Shown: in pieces, positions 35,520 to 48,394 of the stretch
How the letters are laid out: every line of letters starts with the position of its first letter
Position numbering within the stretch: the stretch's first letter is position 1
Program-made: the position numbers and the translations under genes
Assembly (NCBI GenBank): GCA_963971225.1
Contig: OZ020269.1
Span: 17,730,921 to 17,794,920, forward strand
Direction: 5' to 3'
Origin: Melieria omissa
Taxonomy: Eukaryota > Arthropoda > Insecta > Diptera > Ulidiidae
Length of the DNA stretch: 64,000 bases
The notes under the pieces: generated by a model
What the model saw: only the letters and a program-made list of their open reading frames with translations
What the model was told of the DNA's origin: nothing
The model's database searches: none

Positions 35520-35564
35520 TTCGATTTGCCTTTCAAGTGTGTTGTACATGAAAGGCAAATCGAA
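35520..35564. repeat. Perfect 16-bp inverted repeat with 13-nt loop
   Basis: The arms TTCGATTTGCCTTTCA (35520-35535) and TGAAAGGCAAATCGAA (35549-35564) are exact reverse complements separated by AGTGTGTTGTACA. Transcribed RNA would form a stable hairpin. The stem is shorter than a typical microRNA precursor. No terminator role is expected in fly DNA. Confidence 0.85.
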
Positions 35565-38500
35565 CACAAGTACTTCGAGTCTCGATGCTAAAAACAGAAG
35601 CGAAAATCGATCGTAGAGAAATTTACACAAAATCAAGTAAAACCAAAAAAAAAACGTAGCGCATAAGTTGCGGTTTTCCAATTGTCTAAGAAATTTTGGC
35701 ATTGAAAATGAAACTTGAAAAACTTTTTTTTTAAGATTAAAAACTTTGCAAGCCACGTGTTGAACGAATTGTATACAACCAATTTAAGTTTTTTTGTGGC
35801 CGACATAAATTACGTTTCTAATGTGAATGACCAAATTTGCAGTGGAAACGCTTTGCGCGTTTTGCTAATTTAAATAATATAAACTCAAAGAAAACACAAA
35901 ACAACATTTATACGTAATCGAACACACACACACATACAAATATATCGAGGAAAGAGATATCGAGAAGAAGCCTGCGATGAGATAAATATTCAATAAAAAA
36001 AGTAGCTGCGCATACATACAAATATATACTTAGAACTTATGTAGATACTATGGATGTGTGTGTATGTAATGTACAGTTAGGCGTATTTTCATAACCAGAT
36101 TGTTGTTGTTGTTGTATTAAGTATTATAGTTTTTGTTACCGTTGCTGAAAATGCATTTACGCTCAAAACGATTTGTTTACTTTGTAGAAGATTCTTGGTG
36201 TGAGATTTGTGCGTATGGCGGTATTCATGAACTGCGGCAATTGCTTTGTGCAAAGATAAAAATAATGTCAAATTACTCTAAAACTAATGATGCATTCTTC
36301 GAAATATACAAACTGAAATCATTCAGAGATAAATGATATCCAAATTAGAATTTAGGAAAAGCCAGTTAGCTGAGTTAAGTGAGCTGATTCAATGACATTT
36401 CTGATACGATGCAATCCTATTAAGCATCTTTCACTAAATTGAATGTTTTCAACTGAAAAACCCAGTAGTTGTACTAAGAAAATATATAACAGTAGACTGT
36501 TCCAGAAGTTAAGTTTTTGCTGAAAGGTCTGGATAGAATTGAGTTTGAATATATTTAATTTTATTTGAGATATATTAAAGTAATAGATACAGTAAATATA
36601 AATCCATTGGTTTTGCATGAAATTGAAGACTTTTTGCGTTTACGTCAACTCACCACTTGAACAACCAATAATTTCAGCAGCATCGCATTTGCCACATAAC
36701 GTGAATACCTCTAATATTTTACCTCCCGAAGGTCTCATCCAGCTCAGTATTTGCCGTTTCGAATGCTGCTCGAATGTTTAGTGAAACAGCGGGCCGCCTG
36801 AACTGACTGAACTTGTAATGAGCTGGAATTTTCCATGAAAGTTTTCTTTGAAAGATTTATAACACTTTGTTAATTTCCCTTTCACAAATTTTCCTCGAAA
36901 TTAATTGAATTAATTAAATGTAATAAACAAAATTTTGTTATTTTATTTTATAAAATATCAAAAATGATATTGTTATCATGTTTTAACGCTTTTTTTTAAA
37001 TATCAAATAAACAAAATAATAAGTTTTTAAAAATTTCATAAATTTCCCTTGAAATTCGCTAACAAAATTACATATCTATATAAACATTGAACATTTTTCG
37101 ATGGAAATATGTTCGCATACATGTTAAATGCATAAAAGTGACAACAAATTTCTATTTAGAATTAATTACACATAATTCGCCGTATTGAGCTGCAGCAATT
37201 CGCCACAGTTGCAATGCAAAAGTGAAAATGGAAAATTTATATGCGAACACGCGTATTGAAGTTTTAAATTGCACACGTCTATTGTCGGAACTAATCGGCT
37301 TAACATTATCAACAAAATCGAAATACAACAACAAAATTTGTTGTAAACACACCGAGACAGCTTTTAGCAGCTACAATTACACATTTTCATCGCTATGTGG
37401 CGAAAAACGAAGCGCGCGCTGCATTGCGTCGGAGGGGATGTGGCGGTGGCGGAGGTGAAGCAGGCGGCGACGGGTAAGCGTCGCGCATTAAATGTGGTGT
37501 AACTAATGCAGTCGGCTTTTAGGCATAAACAGCACATTCCACAGTTTGCGGCGGCAACATTAAAACTCCACTACGGCGCAATCAAGCTGACAGCCAGCAG
37601 CCGCTCGAATTGTGCCAACACCAACACATGTTTATTGTTTTTAAATAAAAATGTAAAAAATTAAAAAAATGCACAAAAAGCATGAAGGTGTGTAAATTGG
37701 TTTTGTTGTAAGGCCTAAATAATTTTGTTGTATTTGTTTTTGTTGAGAATTGAGACTTTTGCAATTTTGAGGTCATTTGGCATTACAAATCTTTTGATTT
37801 TACACTAAAAAATTTTTCTTTGCTCCATAAATTAAGAAGAAATTATTTTGAAAATAATTTTTTTTGTTGGTTACATTGTAAAACAGTTGTCAAAATGAAG
37901 AGAAGGAAGAGACAACTCTGTCGGGGATGAAAATTCCCAGGTTCTCTCTTCTTCGACAACTTGGATGATCTCAGTTCAGTTTAGTTCAGTCAGGATCAAA
38001 AACTTGCCACAGCATAAATTGGTTTGTGTAGGTTTTCCGACTCCTTGTGTCTGACTTTATTATGAACTTAACTTATATTGTAAAAAAATTGTTTCTAATC
38101 CTAATATAATAAAATAAACTGTATACAAGTTTAAAGGTTCATTGAGTAAGTATTGTCACCTCTAATCTCATATCACATACAATATTCCCCAAATCAATAC
38201 TGCAATGCTCCAAAATTCCAAAACCCATCTAACACACACACACACACACACTATCGCTGTTAAACACACACACATTTACACCAACAAAAACCCATCATAA
38301 TTAATCAGTATAAACGGATGTTTTTCTTATTTCCTTCAATTTCCGCTTTGTGTGCCTTGGCTGCATTTTTGTTTTATTTCGGTACATTTTGTTGTTGTTG
38401 CAATTGCTACTTGTTGTTTTCTATTGCCACTGTTGCTGTTGTGGCATATTTATATAGCTGTGCATTTGTGTTGCTTCCGCCTCCTCGCCACAACTTCTAA

Positions 38501-38800
38501 ATGCAGTGTTTTCGGCAATGTTGTTTGCTCTGATTGTTGTTATTTTAGTGTAATTGTTGTTGTTGTTGTTGCTGGCATGTGCTGCTGACTATTTCCATTA
38601 CAAAAAGCGCCTGGCACACTTTCACTCGATCGCATGCAGCACAACGCACTTTGCACACATTACATGCAACAATTAAAATAGATTTGCAGCAATAATTTCC
38701 TTTGCCAGAATTTTCAACAACAGCAGCGCATAAAGAAAATTTGTTTGGAGGAGTCAATACATAAGTAGAACTGATTTCACCTATAAGTTAACTTCTTAGT
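35565..38800. other. Intronic DNA, no gene recognised
   Basis: A mixture of AT-rich and moderately GC-rich unique sequence. (CA)n lies at about 38230-38270. TTGTTG tracts lie at about 38390-38575. GC-richer pieces at 36660-36820 and 37380-37600 do not encode a recognisable protein. Confidence 0.35.
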
Positions 38801-38839
38801 TAATACATGGAATAATTTACCAACAACAATTGCATACGT

Positions 38840-39130
38840 GTTCTTCAGAGCAACAGCAACAACTGAACAACTCGTCACTAAAAAAGTACCTAAGCGCGCA
38901 GTAATGCAAAGCAACAACAACAACTGAAAAAGTCGTCACTAAAAAAGTACCTAAGCGAGCGCAGTGCAGAGCAACAACAACAACTGAAAAACTCGTCATC
39001 AAAAAAGTACCTAACACGCGCAATGCAACGCAACAACAACACCTGAATAATTTGTCACTAAAAAGTACCAAAGCTCGAGCAATGTTAGGAAACAATGACA
39101 CCTGAATAATTTGTCACTAAAAAAGTACCT
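38840..39130 (+). repeat. Minisatellite, about 58-62 bp unit, five copies
   Basis: Units consist of AGCAACAACAACAACTGAA, AAACTCGTCACTAAAAAAGT and ACCTAAGC plus a short variable CGCGCA-type piece. Copies start near 38849, 38910, 38970, 39030 and 39085. The last copies are the most diverged. Confidence 0.9.
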
Positions 39131-40956
39131 AAGCTTTGATAGTTTTCAATAGAAAACGCAGTGGAAGTTTAGTGAAATTGAAAAGTGAAAAGTCATGAGA
39201 AAAAGTTGAGTTAAATTGCAAAATTTTTAAAATTATTGAGTAAAAAAGTTTTATTTAATAGTTTTAATAGCATTAATTTGTTGTAAAAAGTGTTCCGACA
39301 AGGTATGAAAAAGTGACCTTAACTTACTTTTACTGTTTTGTGGAAAACAGCACAGAGCCTGTTTCGTTTAGAAAGATTAATGAAATAGGAAACATAAACT
39401 TTAAAATCAGTTGTCAGCTGATAATGTTAGATAGAGACTTTATTTAGTATATAAACATCTATCAGTTTTTTATGGAAAACTTCATAACAAAAAATTCTGG
39501 TCAAATGGCCAGAAAACTTCTCATTCTATAGAAGGAGTGGCTTTGCCTCTTCTGGATACTAGCATTGTCTGCTTGGTTATAGAAATTTCACTGTGCTGAA
39601 GAATCAGAAATTTCCATACATTTTCATTATGATTGCTTCCAGTTAAAGGCGAAGGTCTACAACTAAACTCCAGAAAGTCCTAGAAAACTTATAAAAACTT
39701 CAATCCAGAGAGTTAAGAATTTTTGCACTAAAAGTCACTACCGATTTCGGGGCTTAATGGACTTTAACAATAATAGTAATTGAAGAATTTTCATTTCATT
39801 TTTTTTTGGTGTTGCCCCTTCAGTGATATTTACCAAAAATTCTTTTTTAATAATTTCTGTTACATTTCAATTATTTCAAATATGTTTTTCTTATATTTAT
39901 TTCAACACTTATCAGCGCCGTGAATTTTACAAAAATAGTTTTTTTTTTGTAATACCGGAAATGTGTTCTGAGGCGCACGCGCCTGCTTTCCAGCAGTTCC
40001 TGCTTTCTTGTCTTTTGCAGTGTGCATCTCTGCTGGCTGCTGGTTGCTGGTTGCTAGCTGCCATGTTAATATTATCATTTCTTCATTGTTCAAGTCTGAG
40101 CACTTTCAGATACGCCTCGTATGTATATATTACATTCTGGCTACATACATACATACATACATATGTATGTATGTATGTGTTGTAATGTGCATAAACATTT
40201 TTCAGATAAAACCGCATGTGGCAGCGAGCGTTTGGCGTTTGGTGTTGTTGCCAGGCATGACTGTTGCGCAGATTGTGCACTATCTTGCCGCATTCATGCC
40301 ACACACACGCACACACAGACTTGATGCCTTAGTCATTTGCAGTGATTGGAAATTGTGTTGCGCTCGCCCACTCACCCCGACTCGTTCGCCTCGTTCTTGC
40401 TCGTCCCGGCTGTCTTTTGTGCTTATGTATATTTCTGGAATTCACTTGATTTTATTATATTTTATTGCTATTTCATTTCATTTCGTTTTGTTTGAATTGT
40501 TTGGATTTCCTTGCAAATTGTGGCTGTTATGTATCATTTCGATGTAACTGATTGCTGCCATTTCTGCAGTAACCGCTCGGCGTCGTTGTGCTACTGTTTA
40601 CTTGGCATAGAGTTGTTTTCCGGAATTGTAGTAAATTATGACGACTCCGATCAATAAGTGTAAATAAACTTTAATTGAAAATATCTAATCAAGTTTGCTT
40701 AGACCGTAGCGTAGACTTTAAGCTGTGTGTTTGTGTGTGTGCGATTTGAAAAGTTTTATCATGTTTATACAGCAATTTCAAGGAATTTATTGAACATATT
40801 TTTAATTCAGGACTTTGTAGTTTAAATACCAAAAGTCACGTTGCACTTTAGAAATTTATTAACGAATAGAAATTCAGTTCATAAAGACAGAATCGAATGA
40901 ATAGAAAAATGAAAGAAAATAAGAGTAGACAGATGAACGAATGAAACACGTGAGAC
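39131..40956. other. Intronic DNA with palindromic microsatellite
   Basis: No gene is supported. Two open frames over 39823-40547 are low-complexity. A compound palindromic microsatellite lies at 40141-40180. The rest is unique. Confidence 0.35.
40141..40180. repeat. Palindromic (TACA)n(TGTA)n microsatellite
   Basis: Five CATA-type units run directly into about four TGTA units, so the whole tract is self-complementary and can form a hairpin or cruciform. Confidence 0.85.
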
Positions 40957-42540
40957 AGCTTTCAATATTCAAGGCTTCAGTGTCACTAATGGTGTCAAAT
41001 GTATCTTCATAAAAATCTCCTAAACTTACTCCTAAACAATTCTTGTTCCTATAAATTCCCCTAAAAGACCAAAAAACTCCGAAATCTAGGAGAAAATCTC
41101 TCAAACTTTCTCCTAAACAATTCTTCCTCCTTAAAAACTCTTCTGAAAGGTCAAGAATCTCCTAAATCTAGGAGAAAATCTCTTCAACTTTCTCCTAGAC
41201 AATTCTTCTTCCTTAAAAATTCTCCTAAAAAGCCAAGAATCTCCTAAATCTAGGAGAAAATCTCCTAAAATTTCTCTTAAACAACTAAAAAGTCTCCTAA
41301 AATTAGGAGAAAATCTCCTAAATCTTCTCCCGAACAAAAAATGTCTAATTTAAAATCTTCTTCTTCTAAAATCTAAATCTTCTTCCTCCTTAAAGATTCC
41401 CCTAAAATTTAAGAATCTCCTAAACCTAGGAGAAATCTACTAAGCTCTCTCCTAAACAATTCTTCTTCCTCCTTAAAAACTCTTCTGAAAGGTCAAGAAT
41501 CTCCTAAATCTAGGAGAAAATCTCTTCAACTTTCTCCTAGACAATTCTTCCTCCTTAAAAATTCTCCTAAAAAGTCAAGAATCTCCTAAATCTGGAAGAA
41601 AGTCACTTAAATTTACTCCTAAACAATTCTTTCTCCTTAAAAATTCTCCAAAAAGGCCAATCATCTCCTAAATTTGGGAGAAAATCTCCATTACTTTCTC
41701 CTAAAAAATTCTTGCTCATAAAAAATTCTCCTAGAAGATCAAGAACCTCCTAAATCTAGAAGGAAATCTCCTAAAGTTTCTCTCAAACAATTCTTACTCC
41801 TTAAAAATCTACCTAAAAGGCCAAGAAGGAGACTAAAAAATTCTCCTAAAAGGTCAAGGATTTCCTAAATCTAGGAGAAAATCTACTATACCTTTTCCTA
41901 AACAATTCTTCTTCCTTAAAAATCTCCTAAAAGGTCAAGAGTCTCCTAAATCTAGGAGAAAAATCTCCTAAAATTTCTCCGAAACAATTCTTGCTCGTAA
42001 AAACTTCTCCTAAAAAGTCAAAAATCTCCTAAATCTGGGAGAAAAATCTCCTAAACTTCCTCCTAAGCAATTCTTGCTCGTAAAAAATTCTCCTAGAAGG
42101 ACAAAAATCTCCTAAATCTGGGAGAAAATCATTTAAACTTTCACCTAAACAATTCTTTCTTCTTAAAAATTCTCCTAAATGGCCAAGAATATCCTAAATC
42201 TAGGAGAAAATCTCCTAAACTTTCTCCTAACAAATTCTTACTCCTTAAAAATTCTCCTAAAAGGCCAAGAATCTCCTAAATCTAGGAGAAAATCTCCTTA
42301 ACAATTCTTCTTCCTTCAAATTCCCCTAAATAATTCCCCTAAATTAATTAAACAATCTTTCTCCTTAAAAAGTCTCCAAAAATTAGGAAAAAATCTCCGA
42401 AATCTTCTCCCAAACTATTCCTCCTCCTTAACAATTCTCCTAAAAGGCCAAGAATCTCCTAAATCTGGAAGAAAATCTCCTAAACTTTAAATTATCCTAG
42501 AAGGTCAAGATTCTCCAAATCTAGGAGAAATTCTGCGGAT
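40957..42540. repeat. 84-bp quasi-palindromic array, copy A
   Basis: About 18 diverged units are present. Each has CTCCTAAATCTAGGAGAAAA, TCTCCTAAACTTTCTCCTAA, ACAATTCTTCCTCCTTAAAA and ATTCTCCTAAAAGGCCAAGA. CTCCTAAATCTAGGAG is nearly self-complementary, and CTCCTAA/TTAGGAG blocks recur throughout, so a transcript would be highly folded. The leader AGCTTTCAATATTCAA with the following CAGTG.CA.TA.TG.TGTCAAATGTAT is shared with copy B at 62705. An 84-bp period equals 28 codons, which produces short minus-strand pseudo-frames such as 41131-41337. Confidence 0.93.
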
Positions 42541-43010
42541 TTGACAAATAACCAGATATATGAACAGACGAACGCACAGTTGGAAAAGATTAGAAAAGAC
42601 TTAAGGCAAAGACAAACGGATGAGCTGTCAGATAGACCAAACAGTTAGGAGAATAGAGAGAAATATGGACAAAGGATAAAAAAATAGATCGAAGGATAGA
42701 AAGAAGAAGACATACAAACAAACTAACCCATCGAAGAACAAACAAACAGATGAACGAAAACAGGAAGAGATTAAAAAATATAGAACTGGCAGAACAGAAC
42801 AAGACAGGACAAATGTACAGATGGACGAATAGATGAACAGGTGAACCCATCTGGAGAATAAAACCCGTCGAATGAACAGACGAAGCTGAGAACACACATA
42901 AAAACGAATAATAGAAAATGAATAATAAAAACATATTAATATATGAACGAAAGATCGAAAGGACGAATAGAATACACAATCAATAGACTAATTCTCTTAG
43001 ACTGAGACTG
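42541..43010. repeat. Degenerate GA-rich tract next to the 84-bp array
   Basis: The strand is purine-biased and built of loosely repeated GATGAACGA/GACGAATAGA/AACAGATG motifs. Similar text (AGACAGATGAACGAATGAA) lies just left of the array at 40929-40946, so both sides of the array carry this motif. Confidence 0.6.
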
Positions 43011-44985
43011 AGACATGTCCTCTCCTGTACCGGCTACGCCGCCTTCTGGCCGGTACTTTGACTTTATAGCAAAGTGTGTGGGTATAAAAAACCCACTAAA
43101 AGCAAAATAAAATCAAGTAATAAAAAAAATAAAAATGAAAAAGCATTCCTTGCTGTTATTTTTGTTGCTTTGGTCAGTAATGCTAGGAATACTCCGAATA
43201 TGTCAAGTTACACCCACATTCATACTCACACTCACACTCACGCATACAACAGGACACCAGCGACCCAAATATTCAGCTCGACGCGCCCAAACTCGACGCT
43301 CGACAATAGATGCTGCCGACATGCTCGCACACCGAACTCCCTCCGGTCGGCACGTTCACAGCGCGCTCGGTCGGTATAATCAGCAGTTAACATAAAACAC
43401 AAAAACGTTCCGAACTAAAAATGGCACGTACCAAAAGCAAATTTTCTATAACTCAGCATTGCGTGCTCGCTGCCGCCGGCCCCTCATTACTGCGCGCCGG
43501 CGTCAACTGTCGACTGCTGCGACACATCATTTTTTCGTCGCTGACTTTGTTGACTGGCTTTGGCCAAAGAACATGCACCGAAAATACAAAAGCGCCAACA
43601 TATCCAAAAACCCGAGCAACAACACAATACAACAACACTGAGGCGTACAAATGAAGAGAACTAGAAAAAATGCCAAAAACGTGCAATAGGTGAAAATATG
43701 CGACGCGAGCGCTCAATAAGGCGACAACGAAAACGACAACGAGGACAACAGCCGCAAATTACAGCACAAGAAGAGTCAGCAGCAGCAGCAGCAACAACAG
43801 TTGGCATTGTATGGCCAGCTGTCAGCCGGACGGCCACTGGGCCGGTCAGTCGACGTGTCTGTGCGGTGTGTTGTGGATTTGGCTATTCGACAGTGTGTGG
43901 TGTGAGTTTTTGTTGTTGCTGCTGCTATTGTTGTGGCATGGTAGAAGTCAGAGCGTTGTACTGCTGGGTTTGATCTTCTTATTTGAGTTGTTGTTGTTGT
44001 TGTTGCAGTTTGGGCAGCATTAACGCTAATGGTTGGTGGTGGTGTGTTGGTGTTGGTGGTGGCAATGCTGCTGCTAACCCTCCATCATTTATCATGCTGG
44101 CTGCAATTAATCATCAAAGGCTTCGCCTGCACGCAGCGTGTTGGCTGTGGGTGGTGAAGCGATGAGGAGGGAAGGGCGAAATAGAACGTGGCCCACAAGC
44201 GAGCAGCAGGAGCGTCCGAACTTGATGCGCGTAACATGTTCACTTTCGAGACTGAAGTTGGCGTTGACGCTGTCGTTGTCGTTGTCGCTGGCCACTGTGC
44301 CAGCTGTCGCAGTGCGATGGCCGGGCAGCAGAAATTTGCGCAACACAACATGCCAGCGAAATGGTGCAAGTAGTGGGGCAGTGGCAATAGCAACATGGCA
44401 ACACTCGGGTTGGGTGTTGAGCGTCGGAAAAGAAAAATTAGTTGCTTCCACCGAAAATGAGCTGAGCACGAATTAAACTATTGAGTTGCGAAATATGATA
44501 AGCACGTATCGCGCTGCTGCTGCTGCTGCTGTTCCTTTTGGTGCTCGCTCGCTGCCCCCGAGCGACGGAAATGCCCCAGTGACGTTGCCGCCACCTCCTG
44601 CGGCTGTCGTGCGCTGCCATATGAGATTTCGTGCGCCCCCCAGCAGCATTTAAGCACTTTTCGACAGAGTGGCTCACTTTTGATTGTGCCTGCTCGGCGC
44701 TTAATGATGATGTTCATTACTGTTCTAATAGCTATTGTTGTTGTCTCAACTAATAAGCTCCAGAGAATGCGCGCACGTGTGTGTGTGAGTGTGTGCACGT
44801 TGGTGTATTTGTGCATACTTTTAGTGGCCAATTGCAGAATCCGAAGCTGTAGCGTGTTGAGTTCGAGTTGGCGCATAATTGCATTACAGAAGTTCGACGA
44901 GTTGGGAACAAGTTTGTAGATTCTCAAAGAGAACGCTCCGAATTAAAGCGTTCAGAAAGGAACTGTACTCGATTTAGGCTATTTG
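43011..44985. other. GC-richer unique region
   Basis: Non-repetitive, comparatively GC-rich sequence with TTG/CAA, CAG and CT tracts. An open frame at 43421-43654 starts MARTKSK but diverges from histone H3 at once. Other frames have no family resemblance. It may be an intronic enhancer or an untranslated exon of a gene not otherwise seen. Confidence 0.35.
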
Positions 44986-45934
44986 CAGTTTGGATACCAA
45001 CTAAACACGGACTAAAGTAAACTCGGACTAGACCAAGAATACACTGGAACAAAACTCAAGCTAGAGTCAGTCTAGTCACAGATTTGACTCAAACTAAACT
45101 GAACAGACTAATCTCAGAGAAGATTAGATTCAGCCATAGGCTTGACTTTGACTTGACTAAGAGTAGACTCGAACCAAACTCAGGCTAGACTCAGACTAGT
45201 TTCTGATTTGACTCAAACAAAACTCAGACCAGACTGATTAGGCTCAGACTAGATTCAGACAAGACTCTGACTGGTCTCAGACTCGGACTAGTCTCATCCT
45301 AGACTCATCATCCTAGATTCAGATTAGACTCATCCTAGATCAGACTAAGAGTAGTCCAAAATTAGACTAAAATGAGATAAGAGTAAAATTAGATTAATAA
45401 TAGATTAGATTCAGACATAGGCTAGACTTGTACTAGAGTTAAACTAGACTCTTATTACACTAAGACTAAGATTATATCACATGTAGGCTAGACTCTAACT
45501 AGTTTCCGCATAGACTCAGATTAGACTAGGCCTAGCATAGACTCTACTTAGAGATAGTTTAGACTAAAACTACACTAAAACTAAACTAAAACTGAACTAA
45601 GACTATGCTAAGACTAGACTAAAAATAGCCTAGAATAGATTTAGACATAGACTAGATTCAGACTAGATTTCAATTAGACTAAGATTGGACTCGCATTACA
45701 TTCAGATTAGACTCAGACTAGTGTAAAACTAGACTACACTAGAGTAAAACTAGACTAAGACTGGACTAAGATTAGATGAGACTAGACTAGACTCAGATAA
45801 GACAAGACAAGACTTAGACTAGACTAAAGAAGACTAGATTAAGATTAAAATGAAAACAACTACTCTAGACTGGAGTAGACTAGACTTGGGCTCAGATTAG
45901 AGTTAGATAAGACTAAGACTTAGACTAAAACCAA
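44986..45934 (+). repeat. Degenerate flank of hexamer satellite (left)
   Basis: The DNA is made of loosely repeated GACTAGACTCAGA and AGACTAG variants, with order decreasing away from the core. It looks like older, mutated satellite. Confidence 0.85.
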
Positions 45935-48394
45935 AACTAAGACTAAGACTAAGACTAAGACTAAGACTAAGACTAAGACTAAGACTAAGACTAAGACTAA
46001 GACTAAGACTAAGACTAAGACTAAGACTAAGACTAAGACTAAGACTAAGACTAAGACTAAGACTAAGACTAAGACTAAGACTAAGACTAAGACTAAGACT
46101 AAGACTAAGACTAAGACTAAGACTAAGACTAAGACTAAGACTAAGACTAAGACTAAGACTAAGACTAAGACTAAGACTAAGACTAAGACTAAGACTAAGA
46201 CTAAGACTAAAACTAAGACTAAAACTAAGACTAAAACTAAGACTAAGACTAAGACTAAGACTAAGATTAAGACTAAGATTAAGACTAAGACTAAGACTAA
46301 GACTAAGACTAAGACTAAGACTAAGACTAAGACTAAGACTAAGACTAAGACTAAGACTAAGACTAAGACTAAGACTAAGACTAAGACTAAGACTAAGACT
46401 AAGACTAAGACTAAGACTAAGACTAAGACTAAGACTAAGACTAAGACTAAGACTAAGACTAAGACTAAGACTAAGACTAAGACTAAGACTAAGACTAAGA
46501 CTAAGACTAAGACTAAGAAAAAGACTAAGTCTAAGACTAAGACTAAGACTAAGACTAAGACTAAGACTAAGACTAAGACTAAGACTAAGACTAAGACTAA
46601 GACTAAGACTAAGACTAAGACTAAGACTAAGACTAAGACTAAGACTAAGACTAAGACTAAGACTAAGACTAAGACTAAGACTAAGACTAAGACTAAGACT
46701 AAGACTAAGACTAAGACTAAGACTAAGACTAAGACTAAGACTAAGACTAAGACTAAGACTAAGACTAAGACTAAGACTAAGACTAAGACTAAGACTAAGA
46801 CTAAGACTAAGACTAAGACTAAGACTAAGACTAAGACTAAGACTAAGACTAAGACTAAGACAAAGACTAAGACTAAGACTAAGACTAAGACTAAGACTAA
46901 GACTTAGACTAAGACTAAGACTAAGACTAAGACTAAGACTAAGACTAAGACTAAGACTAAGACTAAGACTAAGACTAAGACTAAGACTAAGACTAAGACT
47001 AAGACTAAGACTAAGACTAAGACTAAGACTAAGACTAAGACTAAGACTAAGACTAAGACTAAGACTAAGACTAAGACTAAGACTAAGACTAAGACTAAGA
47101 CTAAGACTAAGACTAAAACTAAGACTAAAACTAAGACTAAAACTAAGACTAAGACTAAGACTAAGACTAAGACTAAGATTAAGACTAAGATTAAGACTAA
47201 GACTAAGACTAAGACTAAGACTAAGACTAAGACTAAGACTAAGACTAAGACTAAGACTAAGACTAAGACTAAGACTAAGACTAAGACTAAGACTAAGACT
47301 AAGACTAAGACTAAGACTAAGACTAAGACTAAGACTAAGACTAAGACTAAGACTAAGACTAAGACTAAGACTAAGACTAAGACTAAGACTAAGAAAAAGA
47401 CTAAGTCTAAGACTAAGACTAAGACTAAGACTAAGACTAAGACTAAGACTAAGACTAAGACTAAGACTAAGACTAAGACTAAGACTAAGACTAAGACTAA
47501 GACTAAGACTAAGACTAAGACTAAGACTAAGACTAAGACTAAGACTAAGACTAAGACTAAGACTAAGACTAAGACTAAGACTAAGACTAAGACTAAGACT
47601 AAGACTAAGACTAAGACTAAGACTAAGACTAAGACTAAGACTAAGACTAAGACTAAGACTAAGACTAAGACTAAGACTAAGACTAAGACTAAGACTAAGA
47701 CTAAGACTAAGACTAAGACTAAGACTAAGACTAAGACTAAGACTTAGACTAAGACTAAGACTAAGACTAAGACTAAGACTAAGACTAAGACTAAGACTAA
47801 GACTAAGACTAAGACTAAGACTAAGACTAAGACTAAGACTAAGACTAAGACTAAGACTAAGACTAAGACTAAGACTAAGACTAAGACTAAGAGTAAGACT
47901 AAGACTAAGACTAAGACTAAGACTAAGACTAAGACTAAGACTAAGACTAAGACTAAGACTAAGACTAAGACTAAGACTAAGACTAAGACTAAGACTAAAA
48001 CTAAAACTAAGACTAAGACTAAGACTAAGACTAAGACTAAGACTAAGACTAAGACTAAGACTAAGACTAAGACTAAGACTAAGACTAAGACTAAGACTAA
48101 GACTAAGACTAAGACTAAGACTAAGACTAAGACTAAGACTAAGACTAAGACTAAGACTAAGACTAAGACTAAGACTAAGACTAAGACTAAGACTAAGACT
48201 AAGACTAAGACTAAGACTAAGACTAAGACTAAGACTAAGACTAAGACTAAGACTAAGACTAAGACTAAGACTAAGACTAAGACTAAGACTAAGACTAAGA
48301 CTAAAACTAAAACTAAAACTAAAACTAAAACTAAAACTAAGACTAAGACTAAGACTAAGACTAAGACTAAGACTAAGACTAAGACTAAGACTAA
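45935..48394 (+). repeat. (CTAAGA)n hexamer satellite core, about 410 units
   Basis: This is an almost perfect tandem array of a 6-bp unit over about 2.46 kb, with rare single-base variants (AAACTAA, GATTAAG, GAAAAAG, GACTTAG). A group of variants beginning at 46211 recurs, in order, from 47117. Two of the three frames per strand are open (for example Thr-Lys repeats), but no start codon or gene context supports translation. The unit is not the insect TTAGG telomere repeat. Confidence 0.97.

Noticed and set aside
35355..35756. 133-codon minus-strand frame rich in Phe and Tyr
   Set aside because: It spans AT-rich repeat, the hairpin and unrelated sequence; composition alone explains it.
40957..42540. 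CRISPR-like array or repeat-protein gene with 28-residue period
   Set aside because: Units are contiguous with no unique spacers, the genome is eukaryotic, and reading frames break in nearly every unit.
43421..43654. Open frame beginning MARTKSK, like the start of histone H3
   Set aside because: Only the first five residues agree. The expected H3 tail and fold are absent, and the frame ends after 77 codons.
45935..48394. Interstitial telomere repeat
   Set aside because: The unit is CTAAGA, not TTAGG, and flies of this kind lack TTAGG telomeres.
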